A stretch of 64,000 nucleotides of DNA from Liopterus haemorrhoidalis (Eukaryota > Arthropoda > Insecta > Coleoptera > Dytiscidae): contig OZ020624.1 in assembly GCA_963971575.1 (NCBI GenBank), positions 8,552,903-8,616,902 of the forward strand, given 5' to 3'. Position 1 is the first letter of the stretch. Each line of letters begins with the position of its first letter. Of the stretch, positions 33,680 through 44,287 are shown piece after piece. A program made the translations under genes and the position numbers. Below the pieces are notes generated by a model. The model searched no databases and was not told the DNA's origin. It saw only the letters and a program-made list of their open reading frames with translations.

Positions 33680-35094
33680 TAGAGCCCTGCAAATCCGCGG
33701 ATATCCGCTATTTTTCTGCGGATGCGGATAAATTATCATTTAAATCGTGCGGATGCGGATTTTATATCATATCCGCTTATCCGCAATATCCGCGTGAATA
33801 TAAAATCTTCGGTAGGACGCCTCTTCCTACGGAAGACGCGTTTAGAACCCCAAAAATGTATCGTTGGCATTTGTATTGTGCTTATGGCAAGAGTAAAATA
33901 ATGGTACATTACGGCTCTTTTCACTTTTTAATAAAAGTCGTAGATACAACAATTTTTTTGGATTTATTGTTGGTTTATTAATTAAAAAATAATTATGTCA
34001 AGTCTGTTCTTTTGGTTAAGGCGGAACTAGATTTTCAATTCTAGTTAATTTTACCGATTGATTGAAGCTCTAGATAATTTTGTTCAGGAAAAACCAACTT
34101 CAATATATAAAAAAATAGCTAATGACAACTTACAAAAATGAAAATTGCGGTTAGTTCCGCCTAATCGTTTGGAATAGATTTTACTGTATCGCCTTATTTT
34201 GCATTTTTGGAAATATTAGTCAAAATTAACCATGGCAATTGCCACATTTAAAAACATATGAAGCTCATATCAAATTAAAAAAAATTAAAATATCTTGAAA
34301 TCGTCATGTAACTTTAATCTTTTAACAATAGGATGAATTTAAGAATTTAATTTTATTATTAAAAACTCATTTTTATAAATTTGTTGATCTTATAGGAATT
34401 TCCTTATATCTTTGAAATTATTTTGCACGAGAAGTGATGTCATCACTTCTCGTGATCGCTAAAGACGGAAACAGATTGTTGAGCAGTTTCCGAAATGTCC
34501 GAATTCATTTATTTTTTATATACTCTTGAAGTATTATATCTTTTTGATACTAATACTCATTATATTGTACTATTCTAGCCTAGTACTATCAGCAATGGCA
34601 AACGTCTAAAATAAAGGTGTCCGCAGGAATTTCCTTGTTATTTATTGGTCATAAATGGGATAAATTAATCTGTTTAATTATTTCTAAATATCGCTGCTCT
34701 AAAACAATAGTGAGATATCTTAAAAAACTAAGTTTTTGAGTTATTACTGTTTAAAGTTTTACGTTTTATATAAACTTGGTTTAAGAGTCGAATAATTGTA
34801 ATTTCCATCTTTATTTTTTAATTTATATAATTTCAGTACGACGTTAGATAGAAAACATATTTCTGGACCCAGTAATATGAAATGTGATAAAAATTTCAGT
34901 AGTTTTAAAGCAGCGATATTCCAATAGGCGAAAAAGGTTAGTTATTTCCAAACAGACAGCAAATCCTGTGCGGATAATGCGGATATTTTTGCGGATGAGG
35001 ATCGGATGCGGATATTCATATTTACAAAGGCTGCGGATGCGGATCCTGTCTATGCGGATGCGGATACATAAAAACGTATCCGCGCAGGGCTCTA
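33680..35094 (+). mobile_element. hAT-5 non-autonomous element with GCGGATGCGGATA arrays
   Basis: TAGAGCCCTGC at the left and GCAGGGCTCTA at the right, perfect 8-bp duplication AATATAAT (33672-33679, 35095-35102). The word GCGGATGCGGATA or its complement TATCCGC is iterated within the ~130 bp next to each end. No transposase. It holds a CAGTCTGTTCC-family MITE and a 29-bp palindrome at 34427-34455. Confidence 0.93.
33999..34186 (+). mobile_element. CAGTCTGTTCC-family MITE in hAT-5
   Basis: Ends AGTCTGTTCTTTTGG and CGTTTGGAATAGATT; the interior is near identical to 33146-33327 (GATTGATTGAAGC, TTGCGGTTAGTTCCGCC). Confidence 0.75.
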
Positions 35095-35770
35095 AATATA
35101 ATTTAGGTTGTTATAATACTTTTATATATATTTTATATATTTTACCGGAGGTGAAGAAAATTTATATCTTTACCAGACTTTTATTATTTAATATACTTAC
35201 TACAAAAGACCTAGAACGCTGTTATTTCCTACTCAAGCCATGTAATTGAGGTCGTACCGACCAATTTAGAATATTTTGTTATTCCCCCCCCCCAAGCTGA
35301 AATTCCTGCTACGTCCCTGGAACTAGTCACTACTTATTCGCTAAATTAAACAGACGTCTTTTGCGTTTTGATTAAACTCTGTAATCTTGAGTACCTAATT
35401 ATTGTTTAAACCCTCGCATTTTAAAATGGCGGAAGAATTTTCATCAAAAAATTTTTTATGCTGTGTAATGTTGTATGAGTACCATAAAAAAATCTGCTAC
35501 AGTTGCTACATAAAATATTTGCACTGTTTATGGTGATAAACTAATGCCCGGTTTCATAACCAAATGCTAAATCGTGTGTTAGCTAACACAATGCTAAAAT
35601 AACACGCTGTTAAAATTTAATTACGTTTAATAAAGAAATAGCATCGGATTTAACATCGTGTTAAGAAATTTCAGTACTGTGTTCAGTTTAGGGTTTTTAT
35701 TAGGTAGATTGGTATGAATATCAACTTCACAGTTGTCTGAAACGTCAAACAGGCTTATTATAACCTTATA

Positions 35771-36368
35771 CCCTTTTCACACTAGAACTTTAAGACGAGT
35801 GAACTTAAAGTTCACCGATGTTTAACAACGGTATGCTTTCACACTTGATGTTTAAATCTCTGGTGCTGTCATCAGCTACAGTAATTTTGTCCTTAAGTTA
35901 CCGTCAGGAAATTACCAGTTTTGAACTGTCTGCGCAGACGCATATTTTGAATTATTATAAACAAATATGGATATTTCATTTCATTCTACAATAAAGACAC
36001 TACAATAATGAATATATTACACCTGTATTAACATGTAAGTCGATACATTTTATCTCAATTATTGTAGCTCTGTATTTTATTAAACACATTATTAAAATAA
36101 ATAATTTTATTATAACAATAAGTATAAACTTCTTATAACGTCGATATAATACAGTATTCTTGTTTATGATAATATAAAATGTTGACAGCACAAATTCAAG
36201 GAGTATTTTTTTATAATAGAATTTAAGTTGGCAATGCGGACAATGTTGAAGACGCAGTTCTCTGTCTTAAACATCGCTTATATTTAGACGAGGCCATACG
36301 GTTTCACATTAGCGTTTAAAGATACATTCACTTTAACATCCGATCTTAAAGTTCTAGTGTGAAAAGGG
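35771..36368 (-). mobile_element. TA-flanked 598-bp MITE, copy B
   Basis: CCCTTTTCACACTAGAACTT ends, TA on both sides (35769-35770, 36369-36370). Same length as copies A and C. Confidence 0.88.
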
Positions 36369-36599
36369 TATTAGTAACCCTTCGAATTATTTACAGTCAT
36401 GCATTATTTTTCAATAAAAATCAATTTCTATATTATTTCGTAAGATTTTTTAATGTAGAAAAAAGATGTAACATATGATTTTATAAGGAAAATAATTTAA
36501 AACATTCTTTATTCCTTTATATATTGCATGTAATAAAAAATAGATATTACGAAAAAGAAAATAAAATTATTTTTCTCTTATAATCTAGTAAAAACAGTG

Positions 36600-36945
36600 T
36601 TAATATTTGAAGTTATTGCAGCAGTATTCAAGCGGAACTGCATCAGAAGCTTCTCCAAATATTTGAATTTCTTCTATAATAGGTGGAGTTTCGTCTTTAA
36701 ATAACATTGCCATATTATGTAAAACACAACATGCAATTATTACTGCACGACTTGTGTCCATTTTTAATCCTAATCCTATAGACAAACAAGGAAATCGTCT
36801 TTTTAAGGCTTGGAACGATCTTTCTATGGTATTTCTTATCAATATGTGTGTTGCGTTGTAGTTCTATTCAGAGTTAGTGTATGGATTGAGTAAAGGAAAT
36901 AATAACCAACTACAGGGATATTCGTAATCGCCCAATAAATTAAAG
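36600..36945 (-). pseudogene. PIF/Harbinger transposase C-terminal fragment
   Basis: Minus-strand reading gives SFNLLGDYEYPCSWLLFPLL, an in-frame stop, then IRNTIERSFQALKRRFPCL and SRAVIIACCVLHNMAML. These are the LLGD(x)YP, (V/I)ERxFxxLKRRFPCL and ACCVLHN motifs of HARBI1-like DDE transposases; the Glu of IERS is the expected third catalytic residue. The first part of the protein is missing. The open frame alone starts at 36842. Confidence 0.85.
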
Positions 36946-37276
36946 GAGAGTCATTTAATATACGCGGACGAGGATTAAGGTGCAATGTCTAAAAATTCAT
37001 CTGATGGCTCGGCAAATAATTTGCTGGAAAAGAAAAACAATTTAAAGAGGTTATAATCTATAAACACATTATATACACACTATTATAAACTATAACACAC
37101 CACATGACCTCCAGTGACGACTTTTCGACCGAGTGACGTACACGCATGTTAGGTTTGTTTTGCGACGAAAAAGTAAAAAAATAGTTTCGGTTAATATATC
37201 TTCTGCACCCGTTAAAAATCATCCGTTTTGGATCACATATGTGTTAAACTTTCATAAATCTCTTATATTTATAATA

Positions 37277-38504
37277 CAAGGTGTCTCAAAAGAAATTTTA
37301 TATTTAGTGGATCGATTAAAAAAAAAAAAAAATACACTTTTTGGGGATTTATTTCTTAAAAATAATATCGTCTAAATGTAGACCCTCGCGTTCTCGGCAC
37401 TCATTTAATCGAACAGTAAAATTACTTATGGATGGCAGGTGGACTCAGGGATGGCTGCCATTTCGTGACGGATATTTTCTTTCAAATGCGCCAGTGAAGT
37501 CGGTTTATTTGCGTAAACTTTAGATTTAAGATAACCCCATAGGAAAAAGTCCATAAGGGTTAAATCTGGACTGCGTGGAGGCCAATTTATGTCACCTCTC
37601 CGGGAGATGAATTTACCTGAGAAAATTTCACGAACACGTGGCAGAGACATATTGGACGTGTGTGAAGTTGCTCCGTCCTGTTGGAACCATGTTCTTTGGT
37701 TATAGCCAGGAAAGTTTTGCAGTTCAGGTACCAAGAAGTTGTCTAACATCTCCACATAACGCTCTGAATTCACTGTAACTGCACGCCCCCTTTCGTCTTC
37801 AAAAAAGTAAGGGCCGATAATTCCTCGCGCCGACATCGCAGCCCATACGGTCACTTTAGGCGAATGTAGGGGTTTCTGATGTTTGCGTTTCGGATTCGTT
37901 GCACTCCATTAACGGCAGTTCTGCTTATTTACGTGGCCATTAAGATGAAAATGAGCTTCATCCGAAAACAAAATGTTGTTAAACGTTGAAAATCGCTCAA
38001 TCCCCTGATTTACGAAATTAAGCCTCTGACTGGCATCTTGGGGCTTTAATTCTTGCACCAATTGAATTTTGTAGGGGTGTAGCTTTAGGTCTTTGTGCAT
38101 AATGCGATGTAATGATGATCTATGCACATTTAAAGCACTTGCGCGCTTCCGAATTGAAAGATTCGGGTCGTCACGAACAGACTGATTAACATTCTCCACG
38201 TTTTCTACCGTTCTTGATGACCTAGGTCGCCCGGATTTTGATTTATCCAGCGTTGTACCAGTCTCTTCAAACTTTTTAACCCAATGTCGAATAAGAGGAA
38301 TGCTTGGCGCATCATTTAAGTGGCGAATCACCGTTTTTGTAAAACTCTCGCACGCATAACGCGCGGTCTGCTCCCGAGAAACGCTCCATAGCGACTGAAT
38401 TCCCAAGAGCCAGGCTACCGATTGACATAACCCCCGCGCCCCTCGGATACGTTGCGTTCACGCAGTAAGCTAAATAAATATAAAATTTCTTTTGAGACAC
38501 CTTT
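37277..38504 (-). mobile_element. DD41D (rosa-like) Tc1/mariner element, copy 2
   Basis: CAAGGTGTCTCAAAAGAAAT at the left and GAGACACCTT at the right, TA at 37275-37276 and 38505-38506. Inverted relative to copy 1 and slightly shorter because of internal deletions. Confidence 0.93.
37420..38440 (-). pseudogene. DD41D mariner transposase, copy 2, multiply broken
   Basis: Same protein as copy 1. Breaks differ: a ~44-bp deletion near 38325 removes part of the first helix-turn-helix and shifts frame, a TAC-to-TAA stop lies near 37908 between the first and second catalytic Asp, and a small indel near 37432 alters the C-terminus. The region deleted in copy 1 is present here. All three catalytic Asp positions remain readable. 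Confidence 0.9.
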
Positions 38505-38564
38505 TATATAGAAAGGATTTGGTTCTTATTCCAACAGTTTTTTCATAACCTCACGTTTCAAATA

Positions 38565-39502
38565 TTTGGGTTGGGGCTAGTTGGGCAATAGTTGATCAAC
38601 TAACCCCAGGATTTAAAACAAAAACTATATGTGTTTTTTTAAAATTATTTTAGGATACGTACATATAAAAGAAAGACTACACGAGGTTCTTTTTCTAGTC
38701 AACTGTTAAATGATATGCAAAGGCAGTCAAAAATGAAGACAAAAGTGTAAATGCCTCCGCCAAGGAATTCGGTGTCAAACGGATGACCTTAACAAGATTT
38801 ATAAAGAAATTAGAGTCTGAAAGTGGTGTTCCATCAATGGGTTATGCTGTACCAAGGCAAGTATTTTCTTCAATACAAGAGGATTCTTTAAAAAAATACT
38901 TGTTACAAATGGTATCAATCTTCTATGGATATTCCCCGAAAGACGCTAGTCGCCTTGCCTACGAGTGTGCTGTTAAATTCGGCATTAAAATTCCAGCCTC
39001 CTGGATTATAAATAAGATGGCCGGTAAAGAGGGTCTTACTATGTTTTTAAAACGGAATCCCGAGTTATATTCGAAAGCCAGAACCCACAAGCCTTGGCAG
39101 GGCAACATCATTTAATGCTCAAAACGTCAAAGTCTTTTTTGATAAATTAGCTGAAGTAATGGATAAATATCGATTCAGTGCGTCGCAAATATGGAATATG
39201 GATGAAATAGGACTGTCCACTGTGTTGAAGCCCAATAAAATTGTTGATTTTCTAATTGCTTAACTAGCCCCATACCCTTGCTCAACTTACCTCACCTATG
39301 GGGTACGTTGAGCATGTCTGACTTTCTTCACTTAAACGACTGTAGCTCTTAAACCTGATTTATGAGAAATAAATTTCTTAGAAGACTTTTAAAAAGGAAT
39401 AAATTACTTATCTATCAAAATACATAACACGCAATTTTGACTTATCGTTTAGAAGCAATGACCGATCACGTGAAAAATTGCTCAACTAGCCCCGCCCTAC
39501 CC
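38565..39502 (+). mobile_element. pogo-like element D
   Basis: The left end TTGGGTTGGGGCTAGTTGGG and the right end CTAGCCCCGCCCTACCC are inverted repeats with an indel; TA follows at 39503-39504 and may precede at 38563-38564. CAACTAGCCCC, TTGATCAACTAACCCC and TACGTTGAGCA words recur inside. Contains a transposase N-terminal half. Confidence 0.7.
38690..39245 (+). pseudogene. pogo-like transposase N-terminal half
   Basis: In shifted frames: a pipsqueak HTH region (FSSQLLNDMQ...EFGVKRMTLTRFIKK), then 38783-39115 with LLQMVSIFYGYSPKDASRLA, KIPASWIINKMAGKEGL and FLKRNPELY. A frameshift is followed by FFDKLAEVMDKYRFSASQIW and NMDEIGLSTVLKPNKI, which contains the first catalytic Asp (NMDE). The second and third catalytic regions are deleted. 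Family: insect pogo-like / jerky-like DDE. Confidence 0.82.
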
Positions 39503-39504
39503 TA

Positions 39505-40071
39505 TAGTATGTCTTTGGGAAATTAATGAAAGAAAAACCGTACATCACACTAAATACTTGAAACTTAAAAGTAAAATAATTTCGTTATTTAAAATTTTTG
39601 GCACAAAAATATGCGGTAAAAAATAAAATTAATGCGTAACTATTTTAGTTGTCGACTCATTTTCTAGTAAAACCTAATGATATTTCACTTTTAAAAATTC
39701 TGTAGATATGTATGTAGTAAATTAAAATGTTATTTTTATAACTACAACACGTGTTTATTTTTTTGTAATTTAAAAAGTAATACGTTTGTAACAACAAACG
39801 TATTACTTTTTAATGTAGTTGTAGAATGTTGACATTTATAACGTAATATATTGTAAAACGCTACTTAACGATGTAATTATTTGTAACCATTTTTGATAAA
39901 ATGTTAATACGTGAAAATTAGTTTACTTCATTGTTCATAACTATGACACAACAATTATTTTATACAAATATTATAAAATCCCAAAGTAGCATCACAATAC
40001 TTTATTAATAAAAAATTAATTTATATAAAATTGTTCGCTTTTAAATAATTCTCTGCAGCTACACACCGTTA
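39505..40071. other. unassigned AT-rich spacer with a hairpin
   Basis: No gene. 39769-39813 forms a hairpin (AAAAGTAATACGTTTGT and its complement around a short loop), with outer arms CTACAAC/GTTGTAG; could be a small MITE. Confidence 0.45.
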
Positions 40072-40513
40072 GGCAGCAGTCTGACTGATCGAGCGCCGTC
40101 GTGTAACGTAGCGTCGAGTCGTGTAGTGTCGTTTAAAAATTTAAAAGCTGGTCTGACTGATCAAGTACTGTCGAGTATTATCGATCATTCAGTGTCAAGT
40201 AAATTTGTTTCTCACTTGTCAAATAGTGCATATTCCAACCTAAAATAATACTATCAAACAGTTAATACTAATTAGCGAGTCCATTTTACTCTATATTGTA
40301 ATTTTGTTTTTTTTTTTGACGTTCCAACTGTCAAATAATATATGGTTGAGCGTCGAGCGTCGTGTGAAATTCAAACCGGTTTGAAATACAAACAACTTGA
40401 TGCTACTTGATAGCAAACGATGGTTCAGTGCGACTCATGCCCTTAGTTAACGTGTGTTTGAAATTTGCTCGACAGCAAACGATCGACAGCACTCGATCAG
40501 TCAGACCGCGGCC
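40072..40513. mobile_element. 442-bp MITE with TTA duplication
   Basis: Ends GGCAGCAGTCTGACTGATCG and its near-complement CGATCAGTCAGACCGCGGCC, flanked by TTA (40069-40071, 40514-40516). Words GTCGAGT and GACAGCA recur subterminally. The 3-bp TTA target fits PIF/Harbinger. Confidence 0.75.
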
Positions 40514-40522
40514 TTACTTATA

Positions 40523-41120
40523 CTCTTTTCACACTAGATCTTTAAGACGAGTGAACTTAAAGTTCACCGATGTTTAAGATCGGAATGCTTTCACACTTGA
40601 TGTTTAAATCTCTGGTGCTGTCATCAGCTACAGTAATTTTTTCCTTAAGTTACCGTCATGAAATTACCAGTTTTGAACTGTCTGCGCAGACGCACATTTT
40701 GAATTATTATAAACAAATAAGGATATTTCATTTCATTCTACAATAAAGACACTACAATAAAGAATATATTACACCTGTATTAACATGTAAGTCGATACAT
40801 TTTATCTCAATTATTGTAGCTCTGTATTTTATTAAACACATTATTAAAATAAATAATTTTATTATAACAATAAGTACAAACTTCTTATAACGTCGATATA
40901 ATACAGTATTCTTGTTTATGATAATATAAAATGTTGACAGCACAAATTCAAGGAGTATTTTTTTATAATAGAAATGAAGTTGGCAATGCGGACGAAGTTT
41001 AAGACGCAGATCTCTGTCTTAAACATCGCTTGTATTTAACCGAGGCCATGCGGTTTCACATTAGCGTTTAAAGATACATTCACTTTAACATCCGATCTTA
41101 AAGATCTAGTGTGAAAAGGG
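40523..41120 (-). mobile_element. TA-flanked 598-bp MITE, copy C
   Basis: CTCTTTTCACACTAGATC and GATCTAGTGTGAAAAGGG ends; TA on both sides. It starts a few bases from the TTA MITE. Confidence 0.88.
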
Positions 41121-41627
41121 TATAAAGCTTTGATCAGTTAGGCAAGCACTCCATATTTTGGGAATCGTCCTCAGATCTTCGATTATGGTTGCTTCTCAAA
41201 ACATCAACAAAATTTTAAATAATTTAAATATTAATATTTCTAAACATCAAATATTTTCATTGAATTAATACACGAATTTTTATGTTTTTGTTAATATTAT
41301 CTAGTGATAATCATTTATGTACAGGATGTTCATTTTAAATTGGTCACCATTGCTATCTCAAGAACTATAAGAGCTACAAGGTTGCTTAAATTACACAACA
41401 AATAGGGGAGACTGGTGTCAATTGTTACAAAATTTATAAATTTTGTATTATATGACTTCTTATTTATTTCTACTTAACGATTTTTTTTTTTAATAATTAG
41501 AATGGTTAGTTATCTACACATTTTATTATTCAAATTAATAATAATTTTATATTTTTATATTTTTTTTAGCTATAATATAACACTGTGACACTTGTTACAA
41601 TTGACACCTTTACGGTGTCAGTTGTAA

Positions 41628-42375
41628 AGTCCATTCTACATTATACTTTTTTCAATACTTTTTTCAATACTATCCAACTCTGACGTCATTTCAACTTTTG
41701 ATACTACAGAATATAGTGGGGGAAAAAAATAAGAGACAGTGAAAAATTTTATATCTTCCATCTCTTATTACTTTTGTTGCCAACTTAAAAATTTTTAGGT
41801 TCAGATGGCAGACAACAATTTGGTTATAGTGAACCAATTTATAAATATTGTTTAATTGTGCTAAGTTTATATTTAATTATATGACCCAAATAAACTTCTT
41901 ATCAACTTAATAAACTACTAAAAGTTAAGTTGTAAACAAAAACTAAAAAGTTGGTGTTGGTACGATTGAAAAGTACAGAACTGTCATCCAAAACTACCCC
42001 CGGTCAAATTTTCGATTGACAGTTCTGTACTTTTCAGTCGTACCAACACCAACTTTTTAGTTTTTGTTTACAACTTAACTTTTAGTAGTTTATTAAGTTG
42101 ATAAGAAGTTTATTTGGGTCATATAATTAAATATAAACTTAGCACAATTAAACAATATTTATAAATTGGTTCACTATAACCAAATTGTTGTCTGCCATCT
42201 GAACCTAAAAATTTTTAAGTTGGCAACAAAAGTAATAAGAGATGGAAGATATAAAATTTTTCACTGTCTCTTATTTTTTTCCCCCACTATATTCTGTAGT
42301 ATCAAAAGTTGAAATGACGTCAGAGTTGGATAGTATTGAAAAAAGTATTGAAAAAAGTATAATGTAGAATGGACT
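41628..42375. mobile_element. near-perfect 748-bp palindrome (fold-back element) with TAA duplication
   Basis: Arms 41628-41986 and 42018-42375, about 358 bp each, read by eye as complementary with one mismatch noted (near 41968) and a ~31-bp loop. TAA flanks both sides (41625-41627, 42376-42378). It starts AGTCCATTCTACATTATAC. The target duplication argues that it arrived as a unit inside pogo-like element B. Confidence 0.85.
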
Positions 42376-42710
42376 TAACACTGTCAGTGTCAATAGTAAC
42401 ATAAATAAATATTGTTTCTTTATTGGTATAAATAAAATAAAAAACATTTTTATATAATTATACGTAAATGTATATTTTGTAAGTAAGCATACAATAGAAA
42501 CATCAAATTTTAAATATCTTCTTTACAAGTCATATTCAATTCAAAATTCTAATTAAACACAAAATAAATATTATGCTTATTTTCGAAAAGATAAATAATG
42601 AAACAAAATATTATTTGGAATAAGAATTTTAAAAATATATGTATTTACGTAAACATAAAGAAGATACTCCATATAAAATAAAATTATAAATAGCAAAAAA
42701 TATTTATTCA

Positions 42711-43110
42711 GATTCACAATTTTTGCAAACATAGAAAATATCATTGTTAGTGCAACTAACATGTGCCCATATTTTGCAACTTGTGCACTGAACCCAGTCT
42801 TCTTTACTGTTTATGTATGAATCAAAACATACCAAACAATGTGTTTCTTCATCCTCGGATGAGCTTGAACTTTTAGATTTTTTAGATATTGATTTTGGTT
42901 TTGATTTTTTATAGTATTGGAATTAAATTTTACAATCACTTTCTTTTTATTTCTTGCTTCTTCTAATACCATCTTTTCTGGCGTGTCTGTCAATATTGCC
43001 GTTTTTCCCTTCCTTCTTCCGTTTTTTCTCGGTTTTTAATATCACCTTTTGGAAATGGTCTTATTTGCTCTGGAGTTTTTACTGTTAGCTGAGCACTTTC
43101 TGGCTCTGTA
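42711..43110 (-). pseudogene. pogo-like C-terminal linker and PHD finger
   Basis: Minus strand, in two frames: near 43070-42950 a Pro-rich linker (IRPFPKGDIK) and TDTPEKMVLEEARNKKK, the usual sequence after the DDE domain of these proteins. Then a Ser/acid run and CLVCFDSYINSKEDWVQC followed by TSCKIWAHVSC and YVCKNC, a complete PHD-type zinc ligand set. The catalytic domain is missing. Confidence 0.8.
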
Positions 43111-43672
43111 TTTTATTCAGGTGTCAGTTGTAACATGTTACAAACGACACCAAATATTATGTTACAACCAACACCAATTGCCATTTCTTATATTACACAG
43201 AATTTATTAACAAGCAGTTTATAAATTGCCAACAAAAAATAGGTGAGAATGTGCTAAAACCTCTATATATTTATAAAAAGCAATAGAGTCGCTAATTATT
43301 TTACTATATTTTCAGAAATAAAAGAAATATCAGACAAAATAAAACTTACTTTTTATACAAAAAACAAAAAACTTGTCGTTCATTCTTGTCAAAGGCGGCT
43401 ATTTGTAATTTTGATTAGTATCGGTAATGCAGGGTACAATTCGTTTCTTGAATACACATATGATTTCACTATTGTCTTGTAGATGACAGAATAATTTGCC
43501 GTGTTACAATTAACACCTGTTACATTTGACACCAGTCTCCCCTACTATTTTACAGGAAAATATCAATGAGTGAAGCAATTTTATATTTCGACCAGTGGTT
43601 CGCCAAGTACGTTATGCAACTTTCATATTTTAAATAGGAACACGGATTTTATTTTTACTTATTCGATAGAGC

Positions 43673-43800
43673 AGGTCTGGGCAAATGGCGGCCCGAGGGC
43701 CAAATCCGGCCCGCGAAGCATTTTATAAATTATTGTGTCCTGCAAAATATTACTGTCTGTCCAATATTCTTTCAAATTTTCATTCTTTCCAATTTTTTTT
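43673..43800 (+). mobile_element. hAT terminus fragment (CAGGTCTGGGCAAATGG)
   Basis: CAGGTCTGGGCAAATGGCGG with CCCGAGGGCC and CGGCCCGCG is the standard form of a hAT end. The opposite end is not seen. Confidence 0.55.
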
Positions 43801-43807
43801 TCAATTT

Positions 43808-44080
43808 TTACCGACCGCCAACATATATAAAAGAGGTATTGTGATCATACCGATTTTGAAATTTCGAGATTTCGATGGATCTCCACGAATTGAGGTCCCT
43901 ACATAACGTTTTGAATAATTTTAGCATGATGTCTGTCGGTCTGTCTGTCTATCTGTCGGTCCGTGTACACGTGTAGAGCAAATTCGGCTAAAAGGATTTT
44001 TATGAAACTTCATATTTAAGCTTTTGACATCAATGGAACGAGTTGATCAACTTATGGTAAAAATCGGTTAACTAGAAATG
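43808..44080 (+). mobile_element. GTCC-type microsatellite element, copy
   Basis: Begins ACCGACCGCCAACATATATA, followed by ATCATACCGATTTTGAAATT, TTCGATGGATCTCCACG, ATGATGTCTGTCGG and a short GTCT/GTCG/GTCC array. Close to the copy at 57394. Confidence 0.8.
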
Positions 44081-44287
44081 GGAGTTTACTCATGTCGTTT
44101 CGGGAGTGGGGGGATTTATCACCCTAATCCCCCCCCCTGCGTACGCTACTGTATATAAATGTAAACTTTACACTAAATTTAACCAACAAAGAAGGGTAAA
44201 TAATTAACACGAAAAGTAAGGGACTCCGTGGTACATTAAAGGATAATTTTTTAGTGTACCATGAAGTCCCTTTAACACTAGGCCCCT

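Larger units (their letters stand above)
33651..35319 (+). mobile_element. hAT-2 element, copy 2
   Basis: Left end CAGGGACGTAGCC, right end CTACGTCCCTG, perfect 8-bp duplication GAACTAGT (33643-33650, 35320-35327). After removing the nested hAT-5 it is a short element without transposase, about 240 bp. It shows the pre-insertion sites of the two elements nested in copy 1. Confidence 0.92.
35538..37130 (-). mobile_element. Harbinger-like element, boundaries partly uncertain
   Basis: The left end near 35548 begins GCCCGGTTTCATAACC with the iterated word TTAACACG/GTGTTAGC. It contains a MITE (35771-36368) and the transposase remnant at 36600-36945. I do not see the right terminus; it may be lost before the DD41D element at 37277. 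Confidence 0.5.
41405..43542 (-). mobile_element. pogo-like element B (TA-flanked, PHD-bearing)
   Basis: Inverted ends GGGGAGACTGGTGTCAATTG over about 25 bp; TA at 41403-41404 and 43543-43544. The word TTACAATTGACACC recurs near both ends (41600, 43130-43185, 43505). It contains a 748-bp palindrome with its own TAA duplication and a PHD-finger remnant. The DDE domain is absent. Confidence 0.88.
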
